Shown: positions 22,728-34,070 of the stretch, piece after piece
Numbering within the stretch: position 1 is the first letter of the stretch
How the letters are laid out: the number at the start of each line of letters is the position of its first letter
Source of the DNA: Litoditis marina
Lineage: Eukaryota > Nematoda > Chromadorea > Rhabditida > Rhabditidae
Direction: 5' to 3'
NCBI GenBank assembly: GCA_964036275.1
Contig: OZ038436.1
Span: 7,414,579 to 7,478,578, forward strand
Length of the DNA: 64,000 nt
Notes under the pieces: model-generated
Told to the model about the DNA's origin: nothing
What the model saw: the letters and a program-made list of their open reading frames with translations, nothing else
Database searches by the model: none
Translations under genes and position numbers: made by a program

Positions 22728-23460
22728 CTGGCGCCGAGCGCGGGCGCCAATAGGCGCCAAAAACGACTATTGGAAAAACTATCGGAACGATTTAGCTGTA
22801 ATTTGAAACATGAGTTCTAATGCAAAATTTAGCCCATTCCGCCAAATATGAGATGTATAGCTCCTCATTGGCGCCGGGCGCGGGCGCCAATAGGCGCCAA
22901 AAACCACTATTGGGAAAACTACCGAACCGATTTAGCTGAAATTTAAAACATGAGTTATAATGCAAAAGTTAGCCCGTCGCGCCAAATATGAGATGAATAC
23001 ATCATCATTGGCGCCCGGCGCTGGCGCCAATAGGCGCCAAAAACGGCAAAACACTATTTATCGTCAACTAAAATGTTGAACACTAATAGAATTGAATAAT
23101 TTGGTGGAAAGTGTGAAAGTCTTTTTCCAAAACTGAAATTTTTCTTCTGGCGCTCGAGCCAGGCGCCAGATGGCGCCAAAACCCAAACTCACGACAGCGT
23201 CAATGGAATCGTCTGAAATTCGGTACACTAAATAACTATCACATGGCAAATAAGATGCTCAATCTGAAAACCAAAAAAAGTTCTGTTGGCACTGTGCGCT
23301 GACGCCAATTGGCGCCAAAGTTGGAAAAATATCAGTTATCGTCAATCAAACTGTTTCAAGTTAACAGATATTGAATATTCCAATGTGAAATAAAGCTCCA
23401 CAAATTCAAAATCGAATTTTATCGTCTGGCTCGGAACAGACGCCAAATGGCGCCAAAACA
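22728..23460. repeat. GGCGCC palindrome units
   Basis: Repeated ~140-bp modules, each with GGCGCC(G/C)GGCGC, GGGCGCCAATAGGCGCC and a spacer about ATTTAGCTGAAATTTAAAACATGAG. Degenerate single TGGCGCCA sites continue to 23460. The counterpart in copy 1 is about 31075-31810. Confidence 0.75.
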
Positions 23461-23948
23461 AAAACACACGAAACTTACAATTGAATAGTTTGAATATTGC
23501 TCCAATCAGTAATTGACACATGTGTGTACTGGTAGATCGAAAACCTAGAAAATTTCGTTTCGTTCTGCCGCAAGACGCGTGTGTCAATTGACGCAGGAAT
23601 GAAAAAAAAAGTTTCAACGAAGGTTTTTGATGTGGTATTGAAAATAATGGCTATATTGTAAGTGAGTTGGTGTCTCTAATTGTAGATTTGTCAATGGCGC
23701 TAATCCCCATCGCTTATCGCCGCTAAAAGCGGTGTACATGTACCAATCGGAACGTTTAGCGTGTTGTTGATAGTCACAGAGCCAGTAACCTGCCTTATAT
23801 TACAACATCAGCAATTTTATGGTCTGCATTCGGCTTCGTGCACACACAAAACTGAGATTTCCATAATAATACAATGAGTTCGCAAGATCCACTCTGTGAA
23901 TAGGCAACATATGAAGTTGTAGGAGTACAACTAGCAAAAAAAGGACAA

Positions 23949-24317
23949 TTAGTAAAAAGTGGGGGAACCAACAAATGTGTGAGTTGTGTTTGGTTCGACC
24001 TCGATATCAGCAAAAAGTGAACGATACGAATTGCTGTGATACTGTAGCAGAAGTATTCTGCAAAAATAGAACAATACAAATGTTGCACAATGGTTCACAA
24101 CGCACGCATGTTGTCTAAGTACACATGAAATACCCTTCGGCAATTTCTGAAATATCATGCGGGCTTCGTGAACCATTGTGCAACATTTGTATTGTTCTAT
24201 TTTTGCAGAATACTTCTGCTACAGTATCACAGCAATTCGTATCGTTCACTTTTTGCTGATATCGAGGTCGAACCAAACACAACTCACACATTTGTTGGTT
24301 CCCCCACTTTTTACTAA
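23949..24317. repeat. Terminal foldback of family B copy 2
   Basis: Two ~150-base arms are near-perfect complements around a ~65-base loop. The transcript would form a very long hairpin. An almost identical structure lies at 30204-30577. Confidence 0.85.
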
Positions 24318-24419
24318 TGTTGATTGCCTTTTATGTGTTCGACATGTTTGCGCTTCTACCTTTCAACCGGGAGGCTAATATTGCATTGTATCTTTCGTTC
24401 ACAATTCAAATGCACGGGG

Positions 24420-24496
24420 ACGCGGCTCGATGTTGCATTGACTTTATAGATACTGGGAATCATAGCGATCTTTGGTGAACTTGCGTTTTCAATTTC
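24420..24496 (+). ncRNA. Candidate 21U-RNA gene (type T)
   Basis: CGCGGCTCGATGTTGCATTGACTTTATAGATACTGGG, core at 24431-24437. TGGT ends at 24476 (+39). It lies ~100 bp beyond the Helitron-like 3' end. Confidence 0.55.
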
Positions 24497-24745
24497 ATGA
24501 ACAACGAATGTTGCAACAAAAGAAAAGAAATACAGCGTATTATAAAGAGCTTCGTGGATTTGTGCGGCTTATTGTGTACAAAGCGCTGTTTCTCAGAATT
24601 TAGTGTTCTCATTTTCAAGACAATTACTCTAGAATTAATTAACAGTGATCTGTTTTTTTATCGATTTGGTCTGGTTTTGTTGGATTCTTGGCTCAAATGT
24701 ACAGTGCAAATCATTTTCTCATTTCTCAAATCGTTCGTAATATAT

Positions 24746-24822
24746 GCGCGGTCAAATGTTGCACCAACTGTACAGAAATCCTCCCGCTCCCTAGTCCATA
24801 GTGATAATTCGGAAATCCTCCC
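24746..24822 (+). ncRNA. Candidate 21U-RNA gene (type C) leading into a tandem triplication
   Basis: GCGCGGTCAAATGTTGCAC then CAACTGTACAG. TAGT ends at 24802 (+39). The normal GATACTGG is replaced by the start of a 37-bp tandem repeat that contains the predicted RNA start. Confidence 0.5.
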
Positions 24823-24885
24823 GCTCCCTAGTCCATAGTGATAATTCGGAAATCCTCCCGCTCCCTAGTCCATAGTGATAATTCT
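24775..24885 (+). repeat. Three tandem 37-bp units over a predicted piRNA start
   Basis: Units begin at 24775, 24812 and 24849 (GAAATCCTCCCGCTCCCTAG...), with exact 37-base periodicity and no visible differences. Only the first follows the promoter at the right distance. Confidence 0.9.
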
Positions 24886-25388
24886 CTTCAATGAAAGACT
24901 AAAACGTTTAACTGTTAATTTCTGTTTTGTGAGTTTGTTAGGTTTTATCATGATTTGAGCGTTAATGGGTGGAAACTGTATTCAAATTTCAACATTCACT
25001 TTTTTGGTGAGTTCAAAGTGATATTGCAGTCTCCGTGAGAATTTGTTCACGAACAGATGTTTTCGTCAGTATTTTTGTTACATACAAAGTAGAGATGCTC
25101 AATGATGAAAACGATACTATATTTGACAAGTTCAATCGTAACGGAGTCGCTCAATGAGATTGTGGAACCAAGTATTCTCTGGTTCTACTGTAATTGTAGC
25201 TTGAATCGGCTGCAGTCTGGAAGTAATTTTCAAAATAATTGTGGTTACGCTGATGAAACTACCATTCACAACATTGGGTATTATTCTACGATTCAGGTAT
25301 TTTCTCGTATTTCTACGACTGATTTGCAAGCATGTGACACTGCCAGGACTGCTTCTCGAGTGCTTCTCGAGTGTCGAGTGAATTTAAT

Positions 25389-25420
25389 GCGGTGGCATAT
25401 TGCACTAAAAAAACTCATCT
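25389..25420 (+). promoter_or_regulatory. Decayed Ruby-like element (type G)
   Basis: GCGGTGGCATATTGCAC, core TATTGCA; the TATA block is replaced by an A run. Confidence 0.35.
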
Positions 25421-26022
25421 ACGCAGAAGTGCTGTAGTCATCGTTATTCTAATGTCTCAGTGTCTTAACCACTTAGTGTGGAATAATATGTGTTAATGTG
25501 TTTTGCATTCACAAAGAAAATGGGAGATTAAAATTCAATATAAATAGAATTGTATGGTGTCTAAAATGTGAAATTTCTGTGTTTTTGGTGTCTTTACTAT
25601 TATAAATGCTTTTCAAATATTGATTTAGTGGTAATTTTTTGACTGATGCCCTTTTCCAGGCACTGAAGACGATGAAAAACCGAAACGTAGCCACATCCAA
25701 TAAAACATCTTCCCATCTCGTGTTCGGTGCAAACATCAAAACCAACAAAATTAAAATGTGCGGTTTATTGACGTTTTTTTGAGTTTTGGCTAAAGTGAAG
25801 CTTTTGTACTCATTTTCGTCCACTGCTCCATTAACATTTGTAAGAAAAACAGAGCTCATTAGTTTTTTGTGGATTGTGTATCTTTATGTGTTGATGTACA
25901 GTGTTGATTCACCATGAAGTCTAACGAACTACCAACTATATCACGTGTATTCGTTTTTGATATGCGACCATTCGGTCGGCCAGGTTTCTTTTATGATTGC
26001 TTTTTTGTTGATAGAAAATCGC

Positions 26023-26098
26023 GCGCGGGCAAACGTTGCACGACCTTTATATAAACCGAATATCGAGCTAGGAACAATGTATCATCGGTTTTGTTCCA
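26023..26098 (+). ncRNA. Candidate 21U-RNA gene (type D), duplicate of 5335
   Basis: Core CGTTGCA 26034-26040; CAAT ends at 26078 (+38). The predicted RNA region is unchanged from its copy-1 counterpart. Confidence 0.55.
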
Positions 26099-26587
26099 AA
26101 CATCCCAATGTTAGCTAGTGTACATCATGAGCGATGTTCAGTTTCTGTATTTTTGCTATATAACCAATGGTAGTCTAGAGGCCAAAACGGGACTTTATCG
26201 TTATTGAATTTTTCCAGTTCGGTTGAAAAGTATTATAATATTACTTTGTCAATCGTTTGACTCATTTTCATATCAACTTACAACCTGTATTATCCAATTT
26301 GTATTATGATTACAAAAATCTCCTTTTCTCAAATCCAGTGTTTCTATCACGGTCAGAGGAGAACTTTGGAAATACAGATATCGATTGAGCTACATCGATC
26401 GAAATATACATACATGCTTTTCTCGTTCGATCTGAGCGAATGACAGATTAATGTTCACGTGTACAGAGCAGCAGAGCGGATAGATCATGGGTGACCCCGA
26501 TAAGGAAATATATAAAAAAACGAACCCTGGTTGAACCCTGGTTAACATTGAGATGACAGAATCACACATACATTATTCCTAGCTCGA

Positions 26588-26616
26588 TGTCCAGGGTATT
26601 GCAACATTCGTCTGGG
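26588..26616 (-). pseudogene. Broken 21U-RNA promoter, duplicate of 5864
   Basis: Minus strand CGAATGTTGCA runs directly into ATACCCTGGACATC: ten bases covering the CTCTATA part are deleted. The core-to-start spacing is therefore 28 instead of 38. Confidence 0.55.
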
Positions 26617-26693
26617 CTATAATTTCTGTTATGCGACGTTTCTGTCTGCCAGCATACTTTCATAACTCCTTTTTGGGTTATTTACGATTTATA

Positions 26694-26772
26694 GCGCGGG
26701 CAAATGTTGCACGACCTTTATATGCTGGACATTGAAATAAATTTAAGTCATTTCGTATAAACGTTATTCAGT
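26694..26772 (+). ncRNA. Candidate 21U-RNA gene (type D), duplicate of 6016
   Basis: Core 26705-26711, then CTTTATATGCTGG; CATT ends at 26752 (+41). Confidence 0.45.
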
Positions 26773-27448
26773 GTTCGAAAGTGATCTCGATTTTCTTTTT
26801 CTCGTGATAAGATAGCTCTTTTGACTTCTTTTGGGAGCATAAGCTGCTTCAATGCGTTCAATTGCTCATAATAATAATAATAATTGAAACGGTTATTGCA
26901 CATACAAAATATATATGGTTGTAAGAGGTACTGAGAATTATCTTCGTCTCGGGACTTGGCCTTTTCAACCGATACAATACTACAATATTAATAGATGAGT
27001 TAAGTCCGTCTCAAGTATATCTCTGCTTTTCTACTGGTGGTTACTTCTATTTCAGCTTGATAGGAACTCTCAGTTCACTGGTGGTTTTGTTTAGCGTAAA
27101 ATATATGTTTAAAAGCGGAATCGTGGTTATCATAGAAAAACCTCTAGTTTGATAAATATAGACCTTTGGGGTAATTGTTAATTGTCGGAATATATTCAGA
27201 CCAAACAACGACTTTGTTCGGGTCGATTCTTATGTCTCTGTCTTTGAATTTTCTGTTAGACCACCCTAACTGCTGAAGTGCACATCATTCCTAATGAAAT
27301 TCCAAAGATTTTAGTTTACCAATGGCTGTTTTCAATGAAAACTTGAACTTTGTAGAAAACATTCTAAATCACTCCGTAATTTCAATACGCAGTTTTGTAA
27401 AGGTAGCAGCAGTCTCGGTACGATTGACTATAAACACGTGGTATGCTT

Positions 27449-27524
27449 GCGCGGTACAATGTTGCGCTTTCTCTATATATACTGAATATCTAGCCCATAA
27501 TAATTTCTTCTTTCCAGCTACTTT
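27449..27524 (+). ncRNA. Candidate 21U-RNA gene, duplicate of 6768
   Basis: GCGCGGTACAATGTTGCGC, TCTATATATACTG; TAAT ends at 27504 (+38). Confidence 0.5.
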
Positions 27525-28166
27525 TGTCGCTTACCAATTAGATGACCCAAAAACTAATGAACTGTTGAAAATGAGCGTGGTCCATGGTTGTACTGACTTT
27601 ATAGGTACTGGGATTCCCGCGGTGTTTGTTTATTGACCATTTCGTTCCAACAGGTACAATCATTTAATATTAGTACATAAGACTGGGCAACTAAAACACT
27701 TCACTGTTTCTCGACTAGTAGTTAGTTCTCCGAAATAACAACGGAATCAAAATTAATAGTTAACTGTTGTTCTGATTTCGCGCAAAAGATGTTTTTCTTT
27801 GGAAGACTCTTATCTCACTATTATAGTGAGTTGGAACTGATCTTGGATGTTTCATCATGATTTCTTCACGTACAAATTGTGCGTGTAGCTAGTACCATAA
27901 ACAACATAATCTTCAGGTTCTGGCTGAAACCGTACATTCTGTTTTGTTTCGCTGTATTTGTAGTGTGATCCAGCTGCACTCTGGAAGTGATTTTTCAAAT
28001 AACTGATGTGTACACAGATAACACTACAGGCCAGCCTATCGCTATTTTATTTAATAGGACCTCGTCGTTGATCGAGAATTTACGACTATCCGATATAAAA
28101 GACGTCCCAATACACATGTTACTTCATTTACATTTTTATTCCGCTTTATCACATATTCTATTAGCT

Positions 28167-28203
28167 GCTGCGGTTGAATGTTGCACTCAGAAGTGCTCCT
28201 ACT
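28167..28203 (+). promoter_or_regulatory. Ruby-like element, TATA block lost, duplicate of 7486
   Basis: GCTGCGGTTGAATGTTGCAC with no TATA block and no suitably spaced YRNT, exactly as in copy 1. Confidence 0.4.
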
Positions 28204-29146
28204 GCTCCGTGGTAAGTTGAACGAAAGAAAATAACCGATGTATAAAGAACATTGATATACTGTTCAAAAACATACGGTCGATTTAACGTGTTCGTGTGAA
28301 TGTCCTAACCTTATAGCAGTTCATACAACATTATATTATCTCACTACTGCTTATGTGAAGATGTTGTTGGTCAATAGAGCCAACCGGCAGTTCATATCCA
28401 AATGCCGACACCGTTCAAACTGAAGATAATAACGTGCTGTTTTATTCAACCAGCAATTTTTTTTATTCAATCATGGTACGTTAGTACAGCAATGAACATC
28501 ATTTAAGCATCTAAACTATGGGTCTAATTCTCTAAACGTCCAATTTCAGTGTCCCATTGTGCCATTTCGAAGTCTCAATATTCCAAAATCTGGTTTCAAT
28601 GTTCCAAAGCCGTTAAATTTTTCTAACACCCGACTGCCACCATACTCTTTACTGTTGTACTAAAATAAGCAACATTTACTAGCAAACGATACTCTAGTAT
28701 TCCAGTCTCATAGTTGTTCCGTATCTCAGTTTTGATCTACAAATAAGGTTTCTCGATCAATAAAAATTCATTACAAATAACAATATTGAATCGGAGTTTT
28801 AGTACTTTTCCGTTTCCACTGCTCTACGCAGATTTGTAGGAAAAATAGAGAAAGTTTGTGTCTCGGAATTGCAAAATGGTCTTTTTGATCTATATTATTG
28901 ATTTTCCATAAAATGCATCGAGAAAAATATTTATAACCGAGTAGATCAACTAAAACTACTACCAAACAGTAAATTTGTACTGTTTCTCAATCGAGATTCA
29001 CTTTGTACAGCTGTTTGTAGTTTTTTTGTCTGAGAACTGTTGTTTACACAAATAAAACTGCAATTAGGTTCATGCGCTTCATTTATGCGACGATTCCGCC
29101 TACCAAAATAGTTTCATTCTCCTTTTCGGGTGCTCAACAAATTATA

Positions 29147-29222
29147 GCGCGGGCGAATGTTGCAAAACCTTTATATACCCTGGACATCCAGTTTCGAACA
29201 ATGGATATCCGGTTCACCTAAG
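29147..29222 (+). ncRNA. Candidate 21U-RNA gene (type D), duplicate of 8465
   Basis: Core 29158-29164, CTTTATATACCCTGG; CAAT ends at 29202 (+38). The predicted RNA differs from copy 1 by a few bases. Confidence 0.55.
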
Positions 29223-29932
29223 TTACCAGAAACGATGCAAAAATACTCTCCATGTCCTACTGTCACTGAACCTTGGTATATTTTACTGTTATTGGTTTTG
29301 CTGTTTTAACCAGACTATGTATGATAGAAGATCCCGGCACCTTTATCCCATCCTGCGTCTCCTCAAACATACGCTCTTTCTCTGCTCTAACATCCCGCCG
29401 GGATGTGAGAGACAAGAAATAGTGAGGCAAAGCGAGAGACGCAGGGTGGGGAGGTCGGGATCGGGATCTTCTAGCATACGTACTCAGAACACCAGGTCTT
29501 CTTCTATTAACAATAATCTTCAATTGGAGGTGGCTACGTCTCGGTTTTTCATCGTCTTCAGGGCCTGGAAAAGGTATCGATCAGAGAACTTAGTAGTTTA
29601 TTGTAATATTTCAAACATATTAGTAGTTTGCCATATTACAATGTTTTTGTTTATGTTCTAAACAATTAGTTAGTTGCACTAATTCTTCTAACGTTTTTCC
29701 AGAATGGGCTCAAATCCCTTGTTCTCTTCTTGTTCCCTCTTTGATCTACAGTATTGATTAACCCCAATTTGCAATGAACAGTTTGCATTGAGCGGATCCA
29801 CAAAAACGATAAGATATAATAAATGTGTTTATAGTTTCGGTCAGAAACGGTTGTTTACGCAGATCAAACTACAATTAGGTTCATGCCCCTGATTTAGATC
29901 TGCCTGCCAGATTGGGTGCTGCGCGACTAATA

Positions 29933-30008
29933 GCGCGAGCGAATGTTGCACGACGTTTATATAATCCGGACATCAAGCTAGGAACAATTCTTCTATGTTT
30001 CGTTTTTG
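29933..30008 (+). ncRNA. Candidate 21U-RNA gene (type D), duplicate of 9257
   Basis: GCGCGAGCGAATGTTGCAC then GTTTATATAATCCGG; CAAT ends at 29988 (+38). The TATA block is better preserved here than in copy 1. Confidence 0.55.
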
Positions 30009-30203
30009 ACATCTCAATGTTGGCTAGTGTTGAATCAATGCTGCTCAGTGTTGAAGAGTGATATAAATTTTGTATTTTTAGTTCTAGGCTGCGCTTTTAC
30101 GTCGATTGGATCCGATACGAACGAGCAAACTACAACTGTCGATTGATGTTCAAAAGGGTGATAAATAAATAATTTGGTTCGAATGAAATGAAGTTCACTA
30201 GTA

Positions 30204-30577
30204 TTAGTAAAACGTGGGGGAACCAACAAATGTGTGAGTTGTGTTTGGTTCGACCTCGATATCAGCAAAAAGTGAACGATACGAATTGCTGTGATACTGT
30301 AGCAGAAGTATTCTGCAAAAATAGAACAATACAAATGTTGCACAATGGTTCACGAAGCCCGCATGATATTTCAGAAATTGCCGAAGGGTATTTCATGTGT
30401 GTGTGCTTTGACGACATGCGTGCGTTGTGAACCATTGTGCAACATTTGTATTGTTCTATTTTTGCAGAATACTTCTGCTACAGTATCACAGCAATTCGTA
30501 TCGTTCACTTTTTGCTGATATCGAGGTCGAACCAAACACAACTCACACATTTGTTGGTTCCCCCACTTTTTACTAAT
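30204..30577. repeat. Terminal foldback of family B copy 1
   Basis: Arms ~30204-30357 and ~30428-30577 are near-perfect complements. The two short loops in copies 1 and 2 are related but not identical. Confidence 0.85.
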
Positions 30578-31925
30578 TGTCCTGTTTTTGCTAGTTGTAC
30601 TCCTACAACTTCATATGTTGCCTATTTACAGAGTGAATCTTGTGAACTCATTATATTATTATGGAAATCTCAGTTTTGTGTGTGCACGAAGCCGAATGCA
30701 GACCATAAAATTGCTGATGTTGTAATATAACGCAGGTTACTGGCTCTGTGACTATCAACAACTGAACAAAAATGCTAAACGTTCCGATTGACATGTACAC
30801 CGCTTTTAGCGGCGATAAGCGATGGGGATTGGCGCCATTGACCAATCTACAATTAGAGACACCAACTCACTTACAATATAGCCATTATTTCCAATACCAC
30901 ATCAAAAACCTTCGTTGAAATTTTTTTTCATTCCTGCGTCAATTGACACACGCGTCTGGCGCCAGAACGAAACGAAATTTTCTAGGTTTGTGAGCTACCA
31001 GTACACACTACATGTGTCAATTACTGATTGGAGCAATATTCAAACTATTCAATTGTCAGTTTCGTGTGTTTTTGTTTTGGCGCCATTTGGCGTCTGTTCC
31101 GAGCCAGACGATAAAATTCGATTTTGAATTTGTGGATCTTTATTTCACATTGGAATATTCAATATCTGTTAACTTGAAACAGTTTGATTGACGATAACTG
31201 ATATTTTTCCAACTTTGGCGCCAATTGGCGCCAGCGCACAATGCCAACAGAACTTTTTTTGATTTTCAGATTGAGCATCTTACTTGCCATGTGATAGTTA
31301 TTTAGTGTACCGAATTTCAGACGATTCCATTGACGCTGTCGTGAGTTTGGGTTTTGACGCCATCTGGCGCCTTTTCGAGCGCCAGAAGAAAAATTACAGT
31401 TTTGGAAAAAGACTTTCACACTTTCCAACAAATTATTCAATTTCTATTAGTGTTCAACATTTTAGTTGATGATAAATAGTGTTTTGCCGTTTTTGGCGCC
31501 TATTGGCGCCAGCGCCGGGCGCCAATGGTGATGTATTCCTCTCAGATTTGGCGCGACGGGCTAACTTTTGCATTATAACTCATGTTTCAAATTTCAGCTA
31601 AATCGGTTCGGTAGTTTTTCCAATAGTGGTTTTTGGCGCCTATTGGCGCCCGCGCCCGGCGCCAATGAGGAGCTATACATCTCATATTTGGCGCGACATG
31701 CTAAATTTTGCATTAGAACTCATGTTTCAAATTTCAGCTAAATCGGTTCGATAGTTTTTCCAATAGTCGTTTTTGGCGCCTATTGGCGCCCGCGCCCGGC
31801 GCCAGAGATTACATATACATTTCATACTTGGCGCGACGAGCTAACTTTTGCCATAGAATAGATGTTTCAAATTTCAGCCAAATTGGTTCAGTAGTTTTTC
31901 CACTACGATGCGGACAGAATTCCGT

Positions 31926-31976
31926 GAGGGAGGAGGGACGAGGGACGAGGGACGAGGGAGGAGGGACGAGGGACGA
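31926..31976 (-). repeat. CGTCCCT minisatellite (~7 units)
   Basis: Complementary version of the tract at 22506, about half the copy number. Confidence 0.85.
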
Positions 31977-32205
31977 ATTACGGCGGAACTTTTCAACAAC
32001 GACACGAAACCATAACTCAGGCGAAAATAATCCGATTTGGCTGAAATTTTCACACAATGTTCAATTCGTGATTCTCTAACGTTCTCTCTTTTTAGTTTTC
32101 AAAAAAAGAATATGTTTGAAGATTTTTGTTAATTAAAAGGAAAAAACGAGTCCGCAATGGCCAAACCAAAGACAACTCACGCAGAGCGCTTCGCGCTCCG
32201 CGCGA

Positions 32206-33000
32206 TAAAGTTATTCTCCAAGTATACGTTCAGATTCATCCCGGAACATACAACTTTCCTGTGCCTCTCATGTGATGCTTCACTTTTCGCAACTTGTTAA
32301 AATGAACTTATTATTCTTATTAAGTAAATACTTGATTCTATCTGCACTTTGTATTCAAATGTTTGAGAGTTTAATTCTCTTTAGTTATTGTTAATATTTC
32401 AATACGTTGTATTTCCCAGTTTGTCTGTGATTTGTGCGCGGTCCAATGTTGCACCAACTGTACAGATACTGGAAATTTTTTCGCTCCCTAGTACATATTG
32501 TCTACACGCCTTAATGAAACACTAGAAAGTTTCCATGTTTTTAAAGTAGTTTGGGTGTATTTGTATAAAAATACATGATTTTTGGTTGTCAAACAGTTTA
32601 TAACTGTAACTAATGATTACACTAACTATCGTTCGCTGATACTCTCTGTTCGTGAGATTCTATCATGTTTTAAGCGTTAGTGAGCGGGAATTATTGTCAT
32701 ATTTTCACAGTTCATATTTATAGTGAGTTGAAATTGTTAGTGCATTCTCTCTGAGAATATATTCACGTTAGTTTTCTTCGTCAGTAGTTTTATTCGAGTT
32801 GATCCTCGGTAAAATCGATATTCTAGTTGAAAAGTTTTCGTACGGTTATACTGGTCGCGCAAGAATAAATGTGCTAGAACTGTGCTGTCTAGTTCTGCTG
32901 TACTTGTAATTTAATCTCTGGAAGCAGTTTTCGAATGGTAATGAGTACGCAGGTCAAACTACAAATCGATATTGTCTATTACCTACGGCTCATAAAGTTA
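32206..33000 (+). repeat. Continuation of the large duplication beyond the Helitron
   Basis: AAAGTTATTCTCCAAGTATACG and the next ~790 bases match 9527-10360 with more differences than the left part shows. The duplication may therefore be older here, or conversion has homogenised only the left side. Confidence 0.65.
32436..32512 (+). ncRNA. Candidate 21U-RNA gene (type C)
   Basis: GCGCGGTCCAATGTTGCAC then CAACTGTACAGATACTGG. TAGT ends at 32492 (+39). The best-preserved type C copy. Confidence 0.55.
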
Positions 33001-33148
33001 TTCTTCTCTACCTCGTGTACCTACTGTGAACTAGATCTGTACTAGTAACGCGAAACAACCGTATCTACCTCGAAGTGGATACATAACACCTCTACAACTG
33101 ATTCGCGAGCCTTGTATGACTACTTCTTCAGTGCTTGTTGAATTTCTT

Positions 33149-33182
33149 GCAGTTGCATGTTGCACTACTTCTATTTATCCTT
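33149..33182 (+). promoter_or_regulatory. Ruby-like element (type G)
   Basis: GCAGTTGCATGTTGCAC then ACTTCTATTTATCC. No YRNT at +38/39; the nearest is CATT at +44. Confidence 0.45.
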
Positions 33183-33724
33183 GAAGTGACTTTCGCAAAA
33201 GTTCCATTTTGATTTCACTAGCCTAAATTTCATCAAATATGCTTCGCCACATGAATGCCCATATAGTTACACTTATCGTTTTTGTTCTTGAGCACCATAG
33301 TATAGCTTTTGATCTACAGCGAAATCAATTTGCGTCCATAGTAACGAAAGCTTGAGCTGCCACCAGAAACAAAAATTTTCAATACAAAAAGTTACGGCAC
33401 CACAAAATCACCAATGTTGCATAACAGTAACCTTATCACCTCGAAATGAAGTTTACAGTTTTTACCGCACGAAATATTTCTTAGAACCGTACAGATTGAA
33501 ATACTTGGGTAATTGCTCAATGGCGAATAAAGATTTTTTCTAGTCTAATTCTGTGAGATTTTGCTGAATTAGCTCAAACACTTCGTACTCTTCTTGTTCC
33601 CTTGAAATGCCTTCATGTTTTGATCTACTAACTTACCAAGAAAAAAACATTGATAAAACCATTTCGAATTGAGTTGTTCATAACCACATAGGGGTAAATT
33701 GGTACTGTTAGTATACGATGACTG

Positions 33725-34070
33725 TTAAATAGGGTTGTTAAGATCGAAATCGAAAATCGATTGAAGTCGAAAAAAGTAAAATAAGATAATCGAAATTTCG
33801 CCGAAATCGAAAAGTCGAAACTCGCAAAACAGAGATTGGTCAACATTTGTTCATAATCGAAAATCGGAAAAGTTTTTTTTCAGAATCGAAATTTCGATTA
33901 TTTTCGAGTTGCGATTCTATTTTTGAAAAATGGTCAGATTTTGATTAGAAAGTTTTTTTCGGTTTTTTTTTCGAACTACGCAAAATCGAAATCGAATCGA
34001 ATCGACATTTCAAAATGAGTCGAAAGTCGAAAATAGAAATGATCGGTTTTTCATAATCGATTAACAATCC
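33725..34070. repeat. TCGAAA/TTTCGA-rich block
   Basis: Dense ATCGAAA, TCGAAATTTCGA and AATCGATT words form many short palindromes. The paralogous block is at 35884-36305. Confidence 0.7.

Larger units (their letters stand above)
22299..24317 (+). mobile_element. Helitron-like element, family B copy 2
   Basis: The plus-strand copy of the element at 30204-32205. Its 3' end is CCCCCACTTTTTACTAA (CTAA at 24314-24317) followed by T. The 5' tip is diverged: homology begins near CTGCGTGAGTTGTCTTTGG at 22299, without the GC-rich hairpin. Order: 5' end, a 7-bp minisatellite, GGCGCC palindrome units of ~140 bp, then a 3' foldback (arms 23949-24106 and 24170-24317). No protein is encoded, so it would be non-autonomous. 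Frames at 23795-24176 are foldback artefacts. Confidence 0.55.
25601..30203 (+). repeat. Large duplicated segment, copy 2
   Basis: Direct copy of 4889-9526, resuming after the Helitron-like insertion at 32206. Differences include a 10-bp deletion at ~26600, an extra ATA at ~26880 and sporadic substitutions. Near-identity suggests a recent duplication or ongoing gene conversion. Confidence 0.8.
30204..32205 (-). mobile_element. Helitron-like element, family B copy 1 (clean ends)
   Basis: Read on the minus strand it starts TCGCGCGGAGCGCGAAGCGC at 32205 and ends ACGTTTTACTAA at 30204. Flanks are CTAGTA on the left and TAAAGTTATTC on the right; the uninterrupted paralogue at ~9520 reads CTAGTATAAAGTTATTC. 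The insertion is therefore exactly between A and T with no duplication, starting TC and ending CTAA, which are the Helitron hallmarks. Contents mirror copy 2 in reverse: terminal foldback (30204-30577), GGCGCC units (~31075-31810) and a shorter 7-bp minisatellite. The 5' tip is a strong GC hairpin shared with family A. No Rep/helicase is encoded. Confidence 0.65.

Noticed and set aside
24055..24110. ACAAATGTTGCACAATGG as a promoter element
   Set aside because: It lies in the arms of the family B foldback and has none of the flanking blocks.
33405..33430. CAATGTTGCAT at 33411, 35559, 57599 and 60379 as further promoter copies
   Set aside because: They share the TGTTGCA word but lack the GCGG block, the TATA block and the CTGG end; they belong to a different conserved part of the units.
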